A DNA stretch of 64,000 bases, taken from NCBI RefSeq assembly GCF_024763615.1, contig NC_077223.1:84134627-84198626 (forward strand). Reading direction: 5' to 3'. Shown here piece after piece: positions 47,401 through 56,662 of this stretch. The number at the start of each line of letters is the position of its first letter. The stretch's first letter is position 1. The stretch comes from Phlebotomus papatasi. Its lineage: Eukaryota; Arthropoda; Insecta; Diptera; Psychodidae. Below the pieces are notes generated by a model. It made no database searches. It had not been told where the DNA came from and saw only the letters and a list, made by a program, of their open reading frames with translations. The position numbers and the translations under genes are program-made.

Positions 47401-50400
47401 AAATTTTGTATTGTATTTATCAAGAAAAAAAGCCATGTCCAACTTGTATCACTTTACCCTATTGCAAAAAATAAACAAAGAAGATTTGAAAACTGGGAAT
47501 CTATGAAGTGAAGTTAGCATCGCCTATTGAAAAGCAATGGCGACAGGTGGTAAAGCAATTTTAGAACATTACCACTTTCCGCCATGGTTCATTTTCACAT
47601 AAAAATAATATAAAATGAAACATTAGCTAACTAAATACAAATTTCACGTATTCGCCGAATATATTTAAATGTTTAATAGGCAAATTATTTATTCAAAATC
47701 GTAAATTTTGTTCGATAAGAGTTTCATGACATTTACTATATTTGGTAAGAAATATTTGATTCGATGCACTTACTTAAAATATTCCTCTAAAAAATGCTCA
47801 AACATTTAAATTCAAAACAGAAAATTAGTGTATTTCATCTCTATAAGTAACAGTAGTAGAAATACAAATAATTTTACGGCTAATTTATTTTACAAATAAA
47901 TGGAAAAATTGCGATTTCAAATTGCGATAAGTGGCGAACAGTGGGGCACTGGCGAGAGGTGGTGAATCCACCCTAATTATAAGAAACCGATCTCTCTTTG
48001 TATTCGAGCAGTAAAATAAGGAAATGCATTGTCTCTCGTGGGATAGTATAAAATCATTATCTTTTTTATAAATTTTTTATACAATAAAAGCAATATTTAT
48101 GAAAATAATAATGGTTTCGTGTATTGGAATGTATTTATTATGCTTATTGAATCATCCTTTATGAATAAAAAATATTTTAATGCTTTAATAGCAGTATTTA
48201 GTGCGAAAGAAAATTACAAAACCCGGATGAAATTAAAATATTTTACATGATTAATGTTACATAAATTTCTTTTAAAAATATTTCTGCCAAAAAATACTGC
48301 TAAATACTGCTGCTATTTTATTAAAATTAAGTGGCAAATTTCTGGCTGTTGAGTGTCTATTAATTCTAAGGATGAAGTTTATTCGTAACCAAGACACTCC
48401 TTCCCTTTGTCTTTCAGGGCTATACAAAGCCAAGAGAGTATATTGTGACTGAATGGCCAGTTATAAAGACTCTGGGAGAATTTTGGTCTCTGGTTTATGA
48501 TCATGAGTGTGCGGCGGTGGTTGTAACATGCAGTCCTCCGCCGAATTCACAACAGTATCCGGCTTTTTGGCCGGATAAGAGGAAGTCATCGGTGAAGTAT
48601 GGGCCAGTGTTTACAATTACGTGCAAGGCCAGCAAGCACTTTAGTAACATCAAGACATGGGAATATGTGATTAACAAGAAGATTGTTTCACTTACGGAAC
48701 TGATGGCTGGAGTTAAAGCACCAGCGAAAAGCTGCAAACTCTTTCAGCTGACTTGCTGGCCAATGGGACACAAAGTGCCAACATCTACCAATTCCTTGGT
48801 GGAGTTGATGAATATGGTGGAACAGTGGAGGGCTAAGATGGACTATGGACCTGTCTGCGTTGTCTCACCGTAAGTTTTTTTCTTAATTTCTTATTAAAAA
48901 TATCCTAAAAATTTATCTATAAGAAAAATCCGATTTAAAAGAAAAAGAAACCGAAAATATTAATTAGAAAAAATCAGAAGGAGTTAAATGAAAAATATCA
49001 AATCTAAAGTTTAATATATTAATTGTAAATGTTTAAAAATATTCAATTAGATCAGGTAAAGAAAATTATGAATAAAATTTGGATTTGGTTGGAAATCCCT
49101 AAGTTGCAATAATGAGATAAATAGATGAATATTTCATTTCGTCAATAATTACTTAATTGACGTTTGACTTTTTACGTCCATCGTCGTCTTAACATTGATT
49201 GGGTCTGAATTCCGAATAAGGGGATATACGAGGTTTTATTGACGTATAGGATTTCAAGTTGGAAGACTTTTCTTGGAGGAAATTGCGATCAGGTTTCTGA
49301 ATAATCACCCTAAAAAGAATTCTTATTAGACCAAAAAAAACTTAAGACTTTACTTGTAACATCGACGTAAATCCGATTTTAATTATTTAAGTAGTTTATA
49401 TAGCTGAAAGAAGACCAAACGTAGATTCAATTTTGCTTTAAATTTTTATGATCTTAAAAAGATAGCAAAGCGTCCCAACTTTGCGGAGTACTCGAACTCA
49501 TGAGAAATGCTGCACCTTTTTATCTTTTCGCATGCTTTTAGGGTCCTTTACTGCCGATTTAATTGTTTCATAAATAAAAAAAACATTCCAGAACAAAAAA
49601 ATTGCATAAGAAAAATACATTTTAGACTTTTAGAAAGAATATTTTAGCATCAGTAAAAAGCATACGAATAAATAAAGAAGTAAATCCGAGAAAGTTATAT
49701 CGTTTACTGGTACATTACCGACTAAGTCCGATGCAACCGGGTTGGAAATTTTCAAGATCTTTCAAAAAAAATCAAATTTGAGAAAATCTGTTGAAAAATG
49801 GACCATTGAAAGTGGTTGAACTTTGATCTTCGAAAGTATTTTTCGAACATTGATGTCTAAGGACGAATTATACCCTTTGACTACCTCCAAACATATTCGA
49901 AAATGCAAAAAAAATCTAGGAGCCGTTTTCAATATAAACCAAACATGGTCCTAATAATGTTGATTTATGGGGGGTCGTCGAAGATCGAAAGTCGATACCT
50001 CTTACCGTTTGGCTTCTAGCCGTGTCACAAATTGAAAAAGAAAGTGGGTTTATGTATCTGCTCCCTCTTTGAGTTCGAGCAGTAAAATAAATGCAGAAAA
50101 TATGTTAGAAATATTTTTACTCAAAATTTTCACATTCCACCCCCCGCCGGAGACCACTTTTGTCAAACAAATCTTCACGTTTCAGACGATTTCTAAGAAA
50201 TGTCGTCAAGCTGTTTGTCCGTCTGTCCATCCGGCTGTTGCCAGCACTAGAAGCCAAACGGTAAGGGATAGCGACTTGGGGCCTTCGGGGGACCTCCTAT
50301 TAGTCGACACAAGGATCGTTAACATGCATATCATTTTCCCCCACCCCTCCCCTTCCCCTCCAAACCATGTTTTTTGGGATTGTTCGAAAACGCGTCGTAG

Positions 50401-52751
50401 GGTCAAAGGAACACCTCTTCGACAGGGAACTTCTATTGACATTTTTGTCAAATTGTTGTAATTTATTTAATGCATCCAGTAATAATCTAGGGTAAATTAA
50501 ACTAATTCAAAACCTGCTCCAAATGGAAATTATTCGCTACTCCAAACGGAAACGTCATTCTTTTCATGATAAATACAGTACTAAGTTATTATATTTATAT
50601 ATTTTCTATTACCACAGTTTCATTATTTAGTTAATTTTGCTCCAAATAAAGCAAAAATCCATTCATATTGACAAATTTTAATTTGTTAATTTCTCAGAAA
50701 AATTAAAAGTGTACTTTTCACCATCGAATTTTTCATCGATCGACCATATTTTCCAATGAAAAACACAATAAGGTGATTGTTGTTTACTCGTTTTGTTTAA
50801 CATTTATGTCATATTTCTGGCTAATTTTAGTTAAATTAAGTGCTAATCTTTATTGTTAACGGTACGTGAAATTTTCAAATTAAATAATTACCTATTTCGT
50901 GAGCAAAAAGGTTTTTTTTTTAAGTGTCTGCAAATGCTTCAATAGGAAACCCCGGAAATATGATTTTTTTGGAGAGATTTTCTTATTGTTTTAGATGGGG
51001 AAAGAGAAAAAACCAGGAATAAGAACATATCGTGCACTCAGGAGCAACTCAACAAGGTTTTGGAAGCCTTTGCCGCGGTTTCACTTACACTGTTTGTCTC
51101 CAATTAGAAAATTTCCGTTGCTTCCATTTGGATTAATTTGTTTCCAATAGAAGAATTTTACACTCGCGTATTTTTCTTGTATTTAAGGAGTTTTCAAATT
51201 ATATCTAAAGAATTTTCACTAAACAGTAACATTCTAGAAGAGTCAAGGAGCAAATTTATATAATTATCTTCAGAAAAAAAAGTTGAACTTAAAGTGTTGA
51301 ATTTTCTGTCAAAGTTAAAGCGTCTGGAAATGGTTTTGAATTAGGATATTTACCCTAAGTAATATAACGTTTTTTCATTAATCTGCGTTTTTCGATAAGA
51401 ATAAGTGTTCGAATTTCGTATTCCAAATACAGTAGACTCTCGCTCAGTTGGCTCTTTTTCAATCGGGCGAAAAATTTTGTTGACAATTTTCACGTTTAAT
51501 TATGAAGCTAATTTGCTCAAATTCGCTGTAGTTCTTTCTATTTTATCGTTATTCTTTATAATTGAGTGCTGTTTGTCGAATTTACAAAGGCTTTGATGTC
51601 CAAATCTATCGATAAACCGGATGACATTTTTCCCCAAATGCCCAATTGAGAGAGAGTCTACTGTAGTACAGAGTAGAGTGTCAATTGGTCCTGAGACGAG
51701 TTCTTAAAGTGTCAATAGGTGTTCCTTTCACCCAACGATTTTTTTTCATTTTTGGTTATGTTTTAGATATTACCCAGGCGGACATTTGACCATGTGTGAA
51801 AATACCGTTGAATCACTCCTAATAACGGTTTTTCAAGCTCAAAGGTTAAAAAGACACCGGAGAGCGGATTTATTAAGCGAATGCGGTCATGTTTGGGCTA
51901 GTTGGAAAGGTCTTGGAATTTCCTATAAAACTGAACCGGTTCCAATCGGTTGTGAACCGGTAATGAACCGGTTGATAGCCGATAACTAATTTTTTCTGAA
52001 AATCAATTCCTTTACTTTTAAAACAAATTTGGAGGATCTATTGAATGATTTATGAATCGGTTCAAATCGGTTGAGAACCGGTAAATGGTAAATGATGCGA
52101 AAGTACTTTTGCGGTATAGCATCTAAGTCACGAGTTCGAGCATTTCGCAAAGACTGGGACGCTTTGCTACCCCTTTTTTCAAAACTCTTAAATTTTTTCG
52201 TATAGTTGCGAAAAGAAATAAAATTGCGCATTAAAAAACTTGCAATATCTCCTGAATTTCATGTTGTTATCTGAGAAGTTTCTTACCATGAAAGTTACAA
52301 TATCTTTGTCTTTGTGCTTTGGTGAAAGCATGTACGGAAAGTTAGACATCTCAACTTGATGCATTAAAGCATCTGAAGCATTTTAATGAGAATGGACAAG
52401 TTCCAATGAAATTTCTGTATTTTCGAAGGGACGGAAGGAGTCGAGCTGGAGTTTATTGTGCTGCAAATGCTTGCATTGAGCAAGTTATTCAGCATGGGGA
52501 AGTGGATATTTTTCAAGCAGTCAAAACCGTCAGAAGGAATCGTCCACAACTTGTTGAGAATATTGTGAGTTATTCTTGTTTAATTTTTGCGTTAATGGAG
52601 AAACTTTAAATTTATTCTGATAAATTTAATGCAGACGGAATACAAATATGGCTATGATTTGGTGCTTCACTATGTGCTCCACTATTTGGAGAAGGATCTA
52701 AAGGACAAGGATAAGGATAAGGAAAAAGAAAAGAATACAGGACAAAATTAA
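35488..52751 (+). CDS. Tandem-domain protein tyrosine phosphatase-like protein, probable pseudophosphatase (11 coding exons, 701 aa)
   Basis: Exons: 35488-35552, 35625-36057, 39423-39557, 39645-39782, 39910-40076, 42563-42871, 42941-43017, 43157-43233, 48418-48869, 52429-52564, 52635-52751; every join keeps phase. The N-terminus (1 to about 95) is Ser/Arg-rich, without signal peptide or membrane segment. Domain 1 has PYDYNRV, DYINASYVD and TQGPTEETVVDFWRMIW, and keeps the Cys-x5-Arg loop (Cys312..Arg318, VHCNDGGGRSG), but its WPD loop reads Trp-His-Ser (273-275) and the KNRY motif is lost. Domain 2 has DYINAVFVDGYTKP, but the catalytic Cys is Ser617 (VVSPDGRSRAG) and WPD is WPM (581-583). Catalysis is therefore doubtful in both; a binding or scaffold role is inferred. 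The lysine-rich tail ends at 52751. Intracellular. I cannot name a specific orthologue. Confidence 0.88.
36635..36888. mobile_element. CACTGAGA-ended MITE, copy 1 (254 bp)
   Basis: The ends are CACTGAGAAAAAA and TTTCTCTCAGTG; the centre holds AAATATATCAACATTTTTTA and TTTTACACCTTTTTAAGGGT. It lies in PTP intron 2 and shares most of its length with 40473-40725. Confidence 0.75.
37314..37936. mobile_element. Two copies of the CACACCTTTTAGATC MITE family
   Basis: Copies lie at about 37314-37555 and 37703-37936. Each begins with a CACACCTTTTAGATCAGGAA variant and ends with the inverted form (CGATCTAAAAGGTG, CTGATCTAAAAGCTG), with GCATATGTCTATC-type blocks between. More copies are at 41.45-42.51 kb. 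Confidence 0.65.
37996..38396. mobile_element. Foldback MITE with long TIRs (about 400 bp)
   Basis: TTATCACACTTGCACATTAA at the left is mirrored by TTAATGTGCAAGTGTGATAA at the right. Inner blocks (GACTTGGCCCGCAAAA, GCAGGCCAAGTCC) are also inverted. Confidence 0.7.
38570..38778. mobile_element. 209-bp inverted-repeat MITE
   Basis: GGGGAATTCTGTAACAATAT and CATATGACA at the left are mirrored by TGTCATATG and ACTATTACAGAATTCCCC at the right. Confidence 0.7.
40182..40392. mobile_element. GGAAGGCTTT-ended MITE, copy 1 (about 211 bp)
   Basis: The arms of about 70 bp include GGGGAAGGCTTTGCAGCTTC and TCATATTTTTCCCATATTCC, with the inverted GGGAAAAATATGAAGCGTTC and GCCTGAAAGCCTTCCC. Its relative is at about 57418-57588. 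Confidence 0.7.
40473..40725. mobile_element. CACTGAGA-ended MITE, copy 2 (253 bp)
   Basis: Nearly colinear with 36635-36888; ends CACTGAGAAAAAA and TTTCTCTCAGTG. Confidence 0.75.
41452..42512. repeat. Cluster of four adjacent CACACCTTTTAGATC-family MITEs
   Basis: Copies lie at about 41452-41708, 41731-41994, 42030-42268 and 42283-42512, all in PTP intron 5. The best preserved has ends TGGCTCCGGCACACCTTTTA and TGTGCCGGAGCCA. All carry a GCATATGTCTATC-like and CTTCTTCTTTTGAACATCA-like core, in the same or inverted order. Confidence 0.65.
43766..44436 (+). repeat. Satellite-like CGGGATTTTGG array, second block
   Basis: About 670 bp of the same degenerate unit as 16758-18215, here all on one strand. 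Two internal stretches (about 43770-43985 and 44030-44225) repeat each other as a higher-order unit of about 240 bp. It lies in PTP intron 8. Confidence 0.75.
45850..47217. mobile_element. 1368-bp GGGGAGAC-ended element (copy 2), nested
   Basis: The left end GGGGAGACTGGGGTAAAAAG is mirrored by CTTTTTACCCCAGTCTCCCC at the right. TA flanks both sides (45848-45849, 47218-47219). Several short ORFs, none resembling a transposase. Confidence 0.8.
47265..47459. mobile_element. 195-bp TA-flanked MITE (copy 2, inverted relative to 32683)
   Basis: GGGTAAACTGGTACAAGTTA at the left and AACTTGTATCACTTTACCC at the right, TA on both sides. Shares its body with the complement of 32683-32911. Confidence 0.75.
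49760..50489 (+). repeat. Dispersed repeat with GTTCGAGCAGTAAAATAA core
   Basis: The motifs, in order (TCTAAGGACGAA, CATATTCGAAAATG, GGAGCCGTTTTC, CGTTTGGCTTCTAGCC, GTTCGAGCAGTAAAATAA, GGGGACCTCC), recur near 23400, 44870-48030 and 60760-61110. No coding potential recognised; probably remnants of a larger transposon. Confidence 0.5.
50490..51355. mobile_element. 866-bp TA-flanked inverted-repeat element (uninterrupted copy 2)
   Basis: GGGTAAATTAAACTAATTC at the left and GAATTAGGATATTTACCC at the right, with TA at 50488-50489 and 51356-51357. It is the uninterrupted counterpart of the 1074-4369 element and shows the pre-insertion state of its hairpin site. Confidence 0.8.
51430..51663. mobile_element. 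234-bp CAGTAGACTC MITE, copy 1
   Basis: The TIR CAGTAGACTCTCGCTCAGTT is mirrored by AATTGAGAGAGAGTCTACTG; TA flanks both ends (51428-51429, 51664-51665). Nearly identical to 53747-53979. Termini of this type suggest a pogo/Tigger-like source. Confidence 0.85.
51880..52185 (+). repeat. SINE-like repeat, copy 1
   Basis: Contains GAACCGGTTCCAATCGGTT, TTCAAATCGGTTGAGAACCG, GGTAAATGATGCGAAAG and a tRNA T-arm-like GAGTTCGAGC, followed by CGCAAAGACTGGGACGCTTT. The colinear copy is at 61560-61830, and the 3' part is inverted at about 49440-49510. Confidence 0.5.
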
Positions 52752-53744
52752 AAGCCTCTACTATTGTATTTGATGTTGGTAAATATTTCCTGTTTTTATT
52801 TTCTATATATTATATAGAGAGAAAAAAAAACAATATTTGAGGGAATTGTAAAATATTTCTATTCATGTTGCAAAGAGAAAAAAAATATTTGTCGTCCATG
52901 ATATTTGTTGTATACCAAATTTTATTGAAGAGATAGAAGGAAGAACCTATGTTTGATATAAGGATATATTTATATAGATGAATGATGTAGATTTTTTTGA
53001 ATCAGTGATGGGCATTTTGGTGAATTTTGCACAAGTTCTCTCCCAAGTCTTCGCAAAGTGTACTGAATTATGCTAAGCAATAACATAAAATCATGAGACT
53101 CTTAACTATTTATTTTATAAACCAACTGAATAAATTTCTATTTAAATGATTTAGTAAACTGTGCCATTGTTAATCATTTAAATAATAAATAGGCTGATCA
53201 GGAACTGTGTCAAATTTAGTATTTGCTAGGAAAGACTGTATTAATAGGAAATGATAATTTTTAATTTGGATAAATCTTTCACAATTTATACTCCAAGAAT
53301 CTCCTGCCAAAATGTGCAAAAGCCGAAAATGCCCATCAACGATGATGATTCTGTTGAAGATGTTTAAAAGACGGGTAGAAGTATTTTCCTTAGTGAAGTG
53401 GCTAAACCTCTGTACCCGGAGAAAAAAAAACCAAACCAAAAGCACAAAATAAATGTTAACGGAATATTTAAATATGCGCTTTATTCATTTGAAATTTTGA
53501 AAACCAATCAAATGCGCGGTGAAGCAACTGGTGACGCAATTGATGGGTTTCGCATCCCATTGAAATTTTGGGTGCACCTGCTTATTTTGGAGAAAGTGCC
53601 TTGGAGGTTCCTACGACAAATCCTAGGAAAAAGATCAAAGTTGAATTTAACCCTTTTAGGTCGGATCATCAACTTCGTACTCATATTCTCTATTAGGTTT
53701 TTTTGTTATTATGGAGAAAATCCAAATGAATAAAAGTTAATGGT
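52752..53744 (+). other. 3'UTR and downstream flank of the PTP-like gene
   Basis: AATAAA candidates for its poly(A) site occur at 53129-53134 and 53184-53189. No gene recognised after that. Confidence 0.45.
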
Positions 53745-53746
53745 AC

Positions 53747-53979
53747 AGTAGACTCTTGCTCAATCGGCTCTTTTTCAATCGGGCGAAAAATTTTGTTGAT
53801 AATTTTCACGTTTAATTATGAAGCTAATTTGCTCAAATTTGCTGTAGTTCTTCCTATTTTCTCGTGATTCTTTATAATTGAGCGCTTTTTGTGGAATTTA
53901 CAAAGGCTTTGACGCCCAAATGTATCGATAAACCGGATGACATTTCACCCCAAATGTCCATTTGAGAGAGAGTCTACTG
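53747..53979. mobile_element. 233-bp CAGTAGACTC MITE, copy 2
   Basis: TA-flanked (53745-53746, 53980-53981) and nearly identical along its length to 51430-51663, so the two derive from recent amplification. Confidence 0.85.
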
Positions 53980-53981
53980 TA

Positions 53982-55894
53982 CAAACATTTTTATTGTCAA
54001 TAAATTAGCGATATGTCAGCATAAAAAAAAAATTACCTAATACTAAATAATTCGAAATAATCAGCAAAAAATCCTCTTTTTAACCAGTAATAAACTAAAA
54101 AAAAATATTAAAAAATTCCTTTAAGTCAAACGAACTTTTGTCAAAAATATTTAATTTATGGCTTCCCTTAGCAATATCACATTTCAATTGATTTTTTGAA
54201 ATCACAAATAATGTCATTCCCTATGTTATAAGTCAAAATGAAAAGGAAAAAAATATTACTACGGAGTACCTCGAGCGGTTATTATTACATCAATATATAA
54301 AAAAGATTAAAGACATAGGACCGGGATAAAATGGGGAAATTTGGAACTCTCCAATTTGAAATTTTAGGGTTTCACTTACTGTTTTAGATCTGCAAAAGAA
54401 AAGAAAAAATACGAAGTAAAGCTGTGCCTTTACTTCTAACTCGTCTTTTTTTCATTCCAAATAGTTCCAAATAACCTAATTTTACCCTATACAATCTTTC
54501 TATTGCCATGCCGATTAATTCAGCACAATCCAATATAGCTTAAAACGCACAATATCAAGTCTTCATCTTTAACGGATGAAAAAATAATCTACCGAGCTTT
54601 CAGAGTCATTTTTTAACCAGATAGACAACATAGATTTATGGAAGATTGTAGATGAAATTTCCAGCGAATGAGGCAGTTTAATGTTTTAGTTTGCCCTAGA
54701 AGGAATATTGAGCAAAGTACTATTTATTCAAAGTAAACACCTCCCTCCCTATTCATTGAAATATTTATCGGTCTGATTCAAACACTTTTTCACAAATTAT
54801 ATGCAAGGAAAAATCTCTTTTGCTGGCTAATTGTGTTCCGGTATCCCGTGACGTTTGTCATATCTAAGGAAAACCGTACTAAAACTAAAAATTGAGATCC
54901 ATCTTTAAAAAGATATTTCTATTAATCGTGTCGAGGCATAAAATATGCAAATATCTTGCCCAATAACGGGCTATCCGCTACGTGAATGGCAAACGGGGTT
55001 GCCGACATCAAGTTTCCTACTCCACATGAAACAGAAGACAAGGGACAAACGCACAAGTGTGGGGTAGTTTGAATTATCCCACAGTCACAAAGGACGTCAC
55101 ATTCCGAGAAGCACCATCGCCATCTTTTGTCTTTCGAGCGCGCTAGATGTCCGCTTCGTAATCCGGATGGATTTTTTGAATTTGTTCAACATCTCGAAAA
55201 TATAATACAAGATTTTTTTATGGAATTAGAATAACAGTTTTGAAGAAGACTAAAAAGACATAATTAGAGAATTCTATGCTATTATCTTTCATTTATTAAA
55301 CAAAAACATCACAAGATAATTCATTTACATTGGTGAAGACCGTGAAGACACATGCATACATGAACTCAAAATTATTTTAAATGTAATCGTCGATAACTCG
55401 TCCGGATTACGCCGATCCGGATTAGAGAGCGGGCACTGTATTTCAAAACCCTCCATTTATGCAAAAAAAATAATAAAATAAAATACCAAGTCTCAATGAT
55501 AAAACGAAAATGAGTATAAAACACTCTTCAGAATTTTTGTTTACAAACACCCTGAACTTCTTGTAAGAATTATCCCGTGGCATTCCAATGGAATGGTCCA
55601 ATGGCATTGGCTATAGGGCCCGGTTAGTGAATGTGGCAACACTGTATCTTCAGTTCTTCGATAGAGAAGTTTGAGAGAAGTTGCGAGTGTTTGCTCCGTG
55701 TTGTTTTCTTCAAAATTTCAGGCCAAAAATTGTGAACCGTATCGGTGAAATAATTGTGTTTTATAATGAACTCTATGTCCATTTTGCATGAGCATTGGGG
55801 ACAGTGTTGAGAAAAATTCAAGTGCTTGTGTGGTGAGACGTGTTGGGTAGAAAATGTATAGTAAACCTTAGGTTGAGCTGAGAGAAAAACACGC
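53982..55894. other. Spacer upstream of patched
   Basis: AT-rich. A possible MITE at about 54322-54489 has ends GGGATAAAATGGGGAAATTT and ATAACCTAATTTTACCC; TTTGGAACT lies near the left end and its inverse, AGTTCCAAA, near the right. The region 55139-55440 has weak inverted CGTAATCCGGAT / ATCCGGATTAGAG ends. No coding gene seen. The more GC-rich stretch after about 55620 may be patched regulatory or leader DNA. Confidence 0.45.
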
Positions 55895-55903
55895 TGGGTG
55901 GTC
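55895..55903 (+). promoter_or_regulatory. Candidate Gli/Cubitus interruptus binding site
   Basis: TGGGTGGTC is an exact match to the Gli/Ci consensus, 768 bp upstream of the patched start codon. patched is a conserved direct Hedgehog target with such sites in its promoter in flies and vertebrates. A one-mismatch site (TGGGTGGCC, minus strand, 56810-56818) lies in intron 1. Confidence 0.6.
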
Positions 55904-56154
55904 TTTTCCTATACCTATATACATCAGCTCTGTAGCTATATACCGAGCTCACATATGTATTGCATTCATCTCATTTCTTATGCTTATGCCGAATGAAAGA
56001 AAAAAAAATTAGATAACCACACGTGGGAGTGCTTATAGTGGAAATTTCAAGTGAATTTTTAGTGTTTTTTTTTTGGGGGGAAAGATCTTCAAAAAAAATA
56101 AATAAATTGCGGGAGAGCAGAGGGTGGACAAGGATAAGAAGTCGTTAGGATCAG

Positions 56155-56503
56155 GTAAGAAAAATTTTGAAATTTTGAATTTTTTTTCCCATGGGGATGG
56201 TTTTTTTCTTGGGATGCTGGGGCAAAGAGGAGAAATTTTTCGGGGAAGAGCGTGGAGGGGGGGGGGGAGGGAATTAGTAAATTAATTGAATAATTATAAT
56301 AAAAGAGAGTGATGTGTGGGGGATATTGAGATGGAGCGAAGAGGAGGGAAAGAGGAAAGAGCGAGAGGGCAAATGTAAAGCATCCGCTCCAGAGTTTGTA
56401 GATGTGAGAATGTGTGTGTGAGAGGGAAAAAATAACAACAAAATTCCCTTCTTTTCATCATCGCATCTCTCTTTTTTTCTCTCCCTCCTTCCTATTCTTC
56501 CAG
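56155..56503 (+). other. Candidate 5'UTR intron of patched
   Basis: A donor GATCAG|GTAAGA (56154/56155) and an acceptor TTCTTCCAG (ending 56503) enclose 349 bp upstream of the start codon, implying a non-coding first exon. Contains an 11-G run (56257-56267). Inferred from consensus only. Confidence 0.5.
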
Positions 56504-56514
56504 GTATTCCACCC

Positions 56515-56550
56515 ATGTGTTATATTGTAATAATGGTGTTAGACGACTGA
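56515..56550 (+). promoter_or_regulatory. Upstream ORF in the patched leader (11 codons)
   Basis: ATG at 56515, with a stop (TGA) at 56548-56550, encoding MCYIVIMVLDD. It precedes the main start by 148 bp and would be in the last leader exon if the splice model is right; it could dampen translation. Confidence 0.4.
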
Positions 56551-56564
56551 GAAAAAAGAGGTGG

Positions 56565-56570
<6 letters not shown>

Positions 56571-56595
<25 letters not shown>
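56571..56595 (+). repeat. (GA)n microsatellite in the patched leader
   Basis: About 12 GA units 70 bp upstream of the start codon. GA runs bind GAGA factor (Trl) in flies, but this may be simple repeat noise. Confidence 0.8.
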
Positions 56596-56662
56596 CGAGT
56601 GAGATTATCAAATAGAGACATATTAGCCTGGGAGAGGAGACACACGCACAGAGGGAGAAGAG

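Larger units (their letters stand above)
45499..47973. mobile_element. 2475-bp TA-flanked element containing two nested elements
   Basis: The left end is GGGTGGAGTAACCACTTATC and the right end GGTGGTGAATCCACCC, with TA at 45497-45498 and 47974-47975. The interior includes the separate elements 45850-47217 and 47265-47459. Without them the host would be about 0.9 kb, similar in size and ends to 57865-58739. No transposase frame. Confidence 0.7.
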
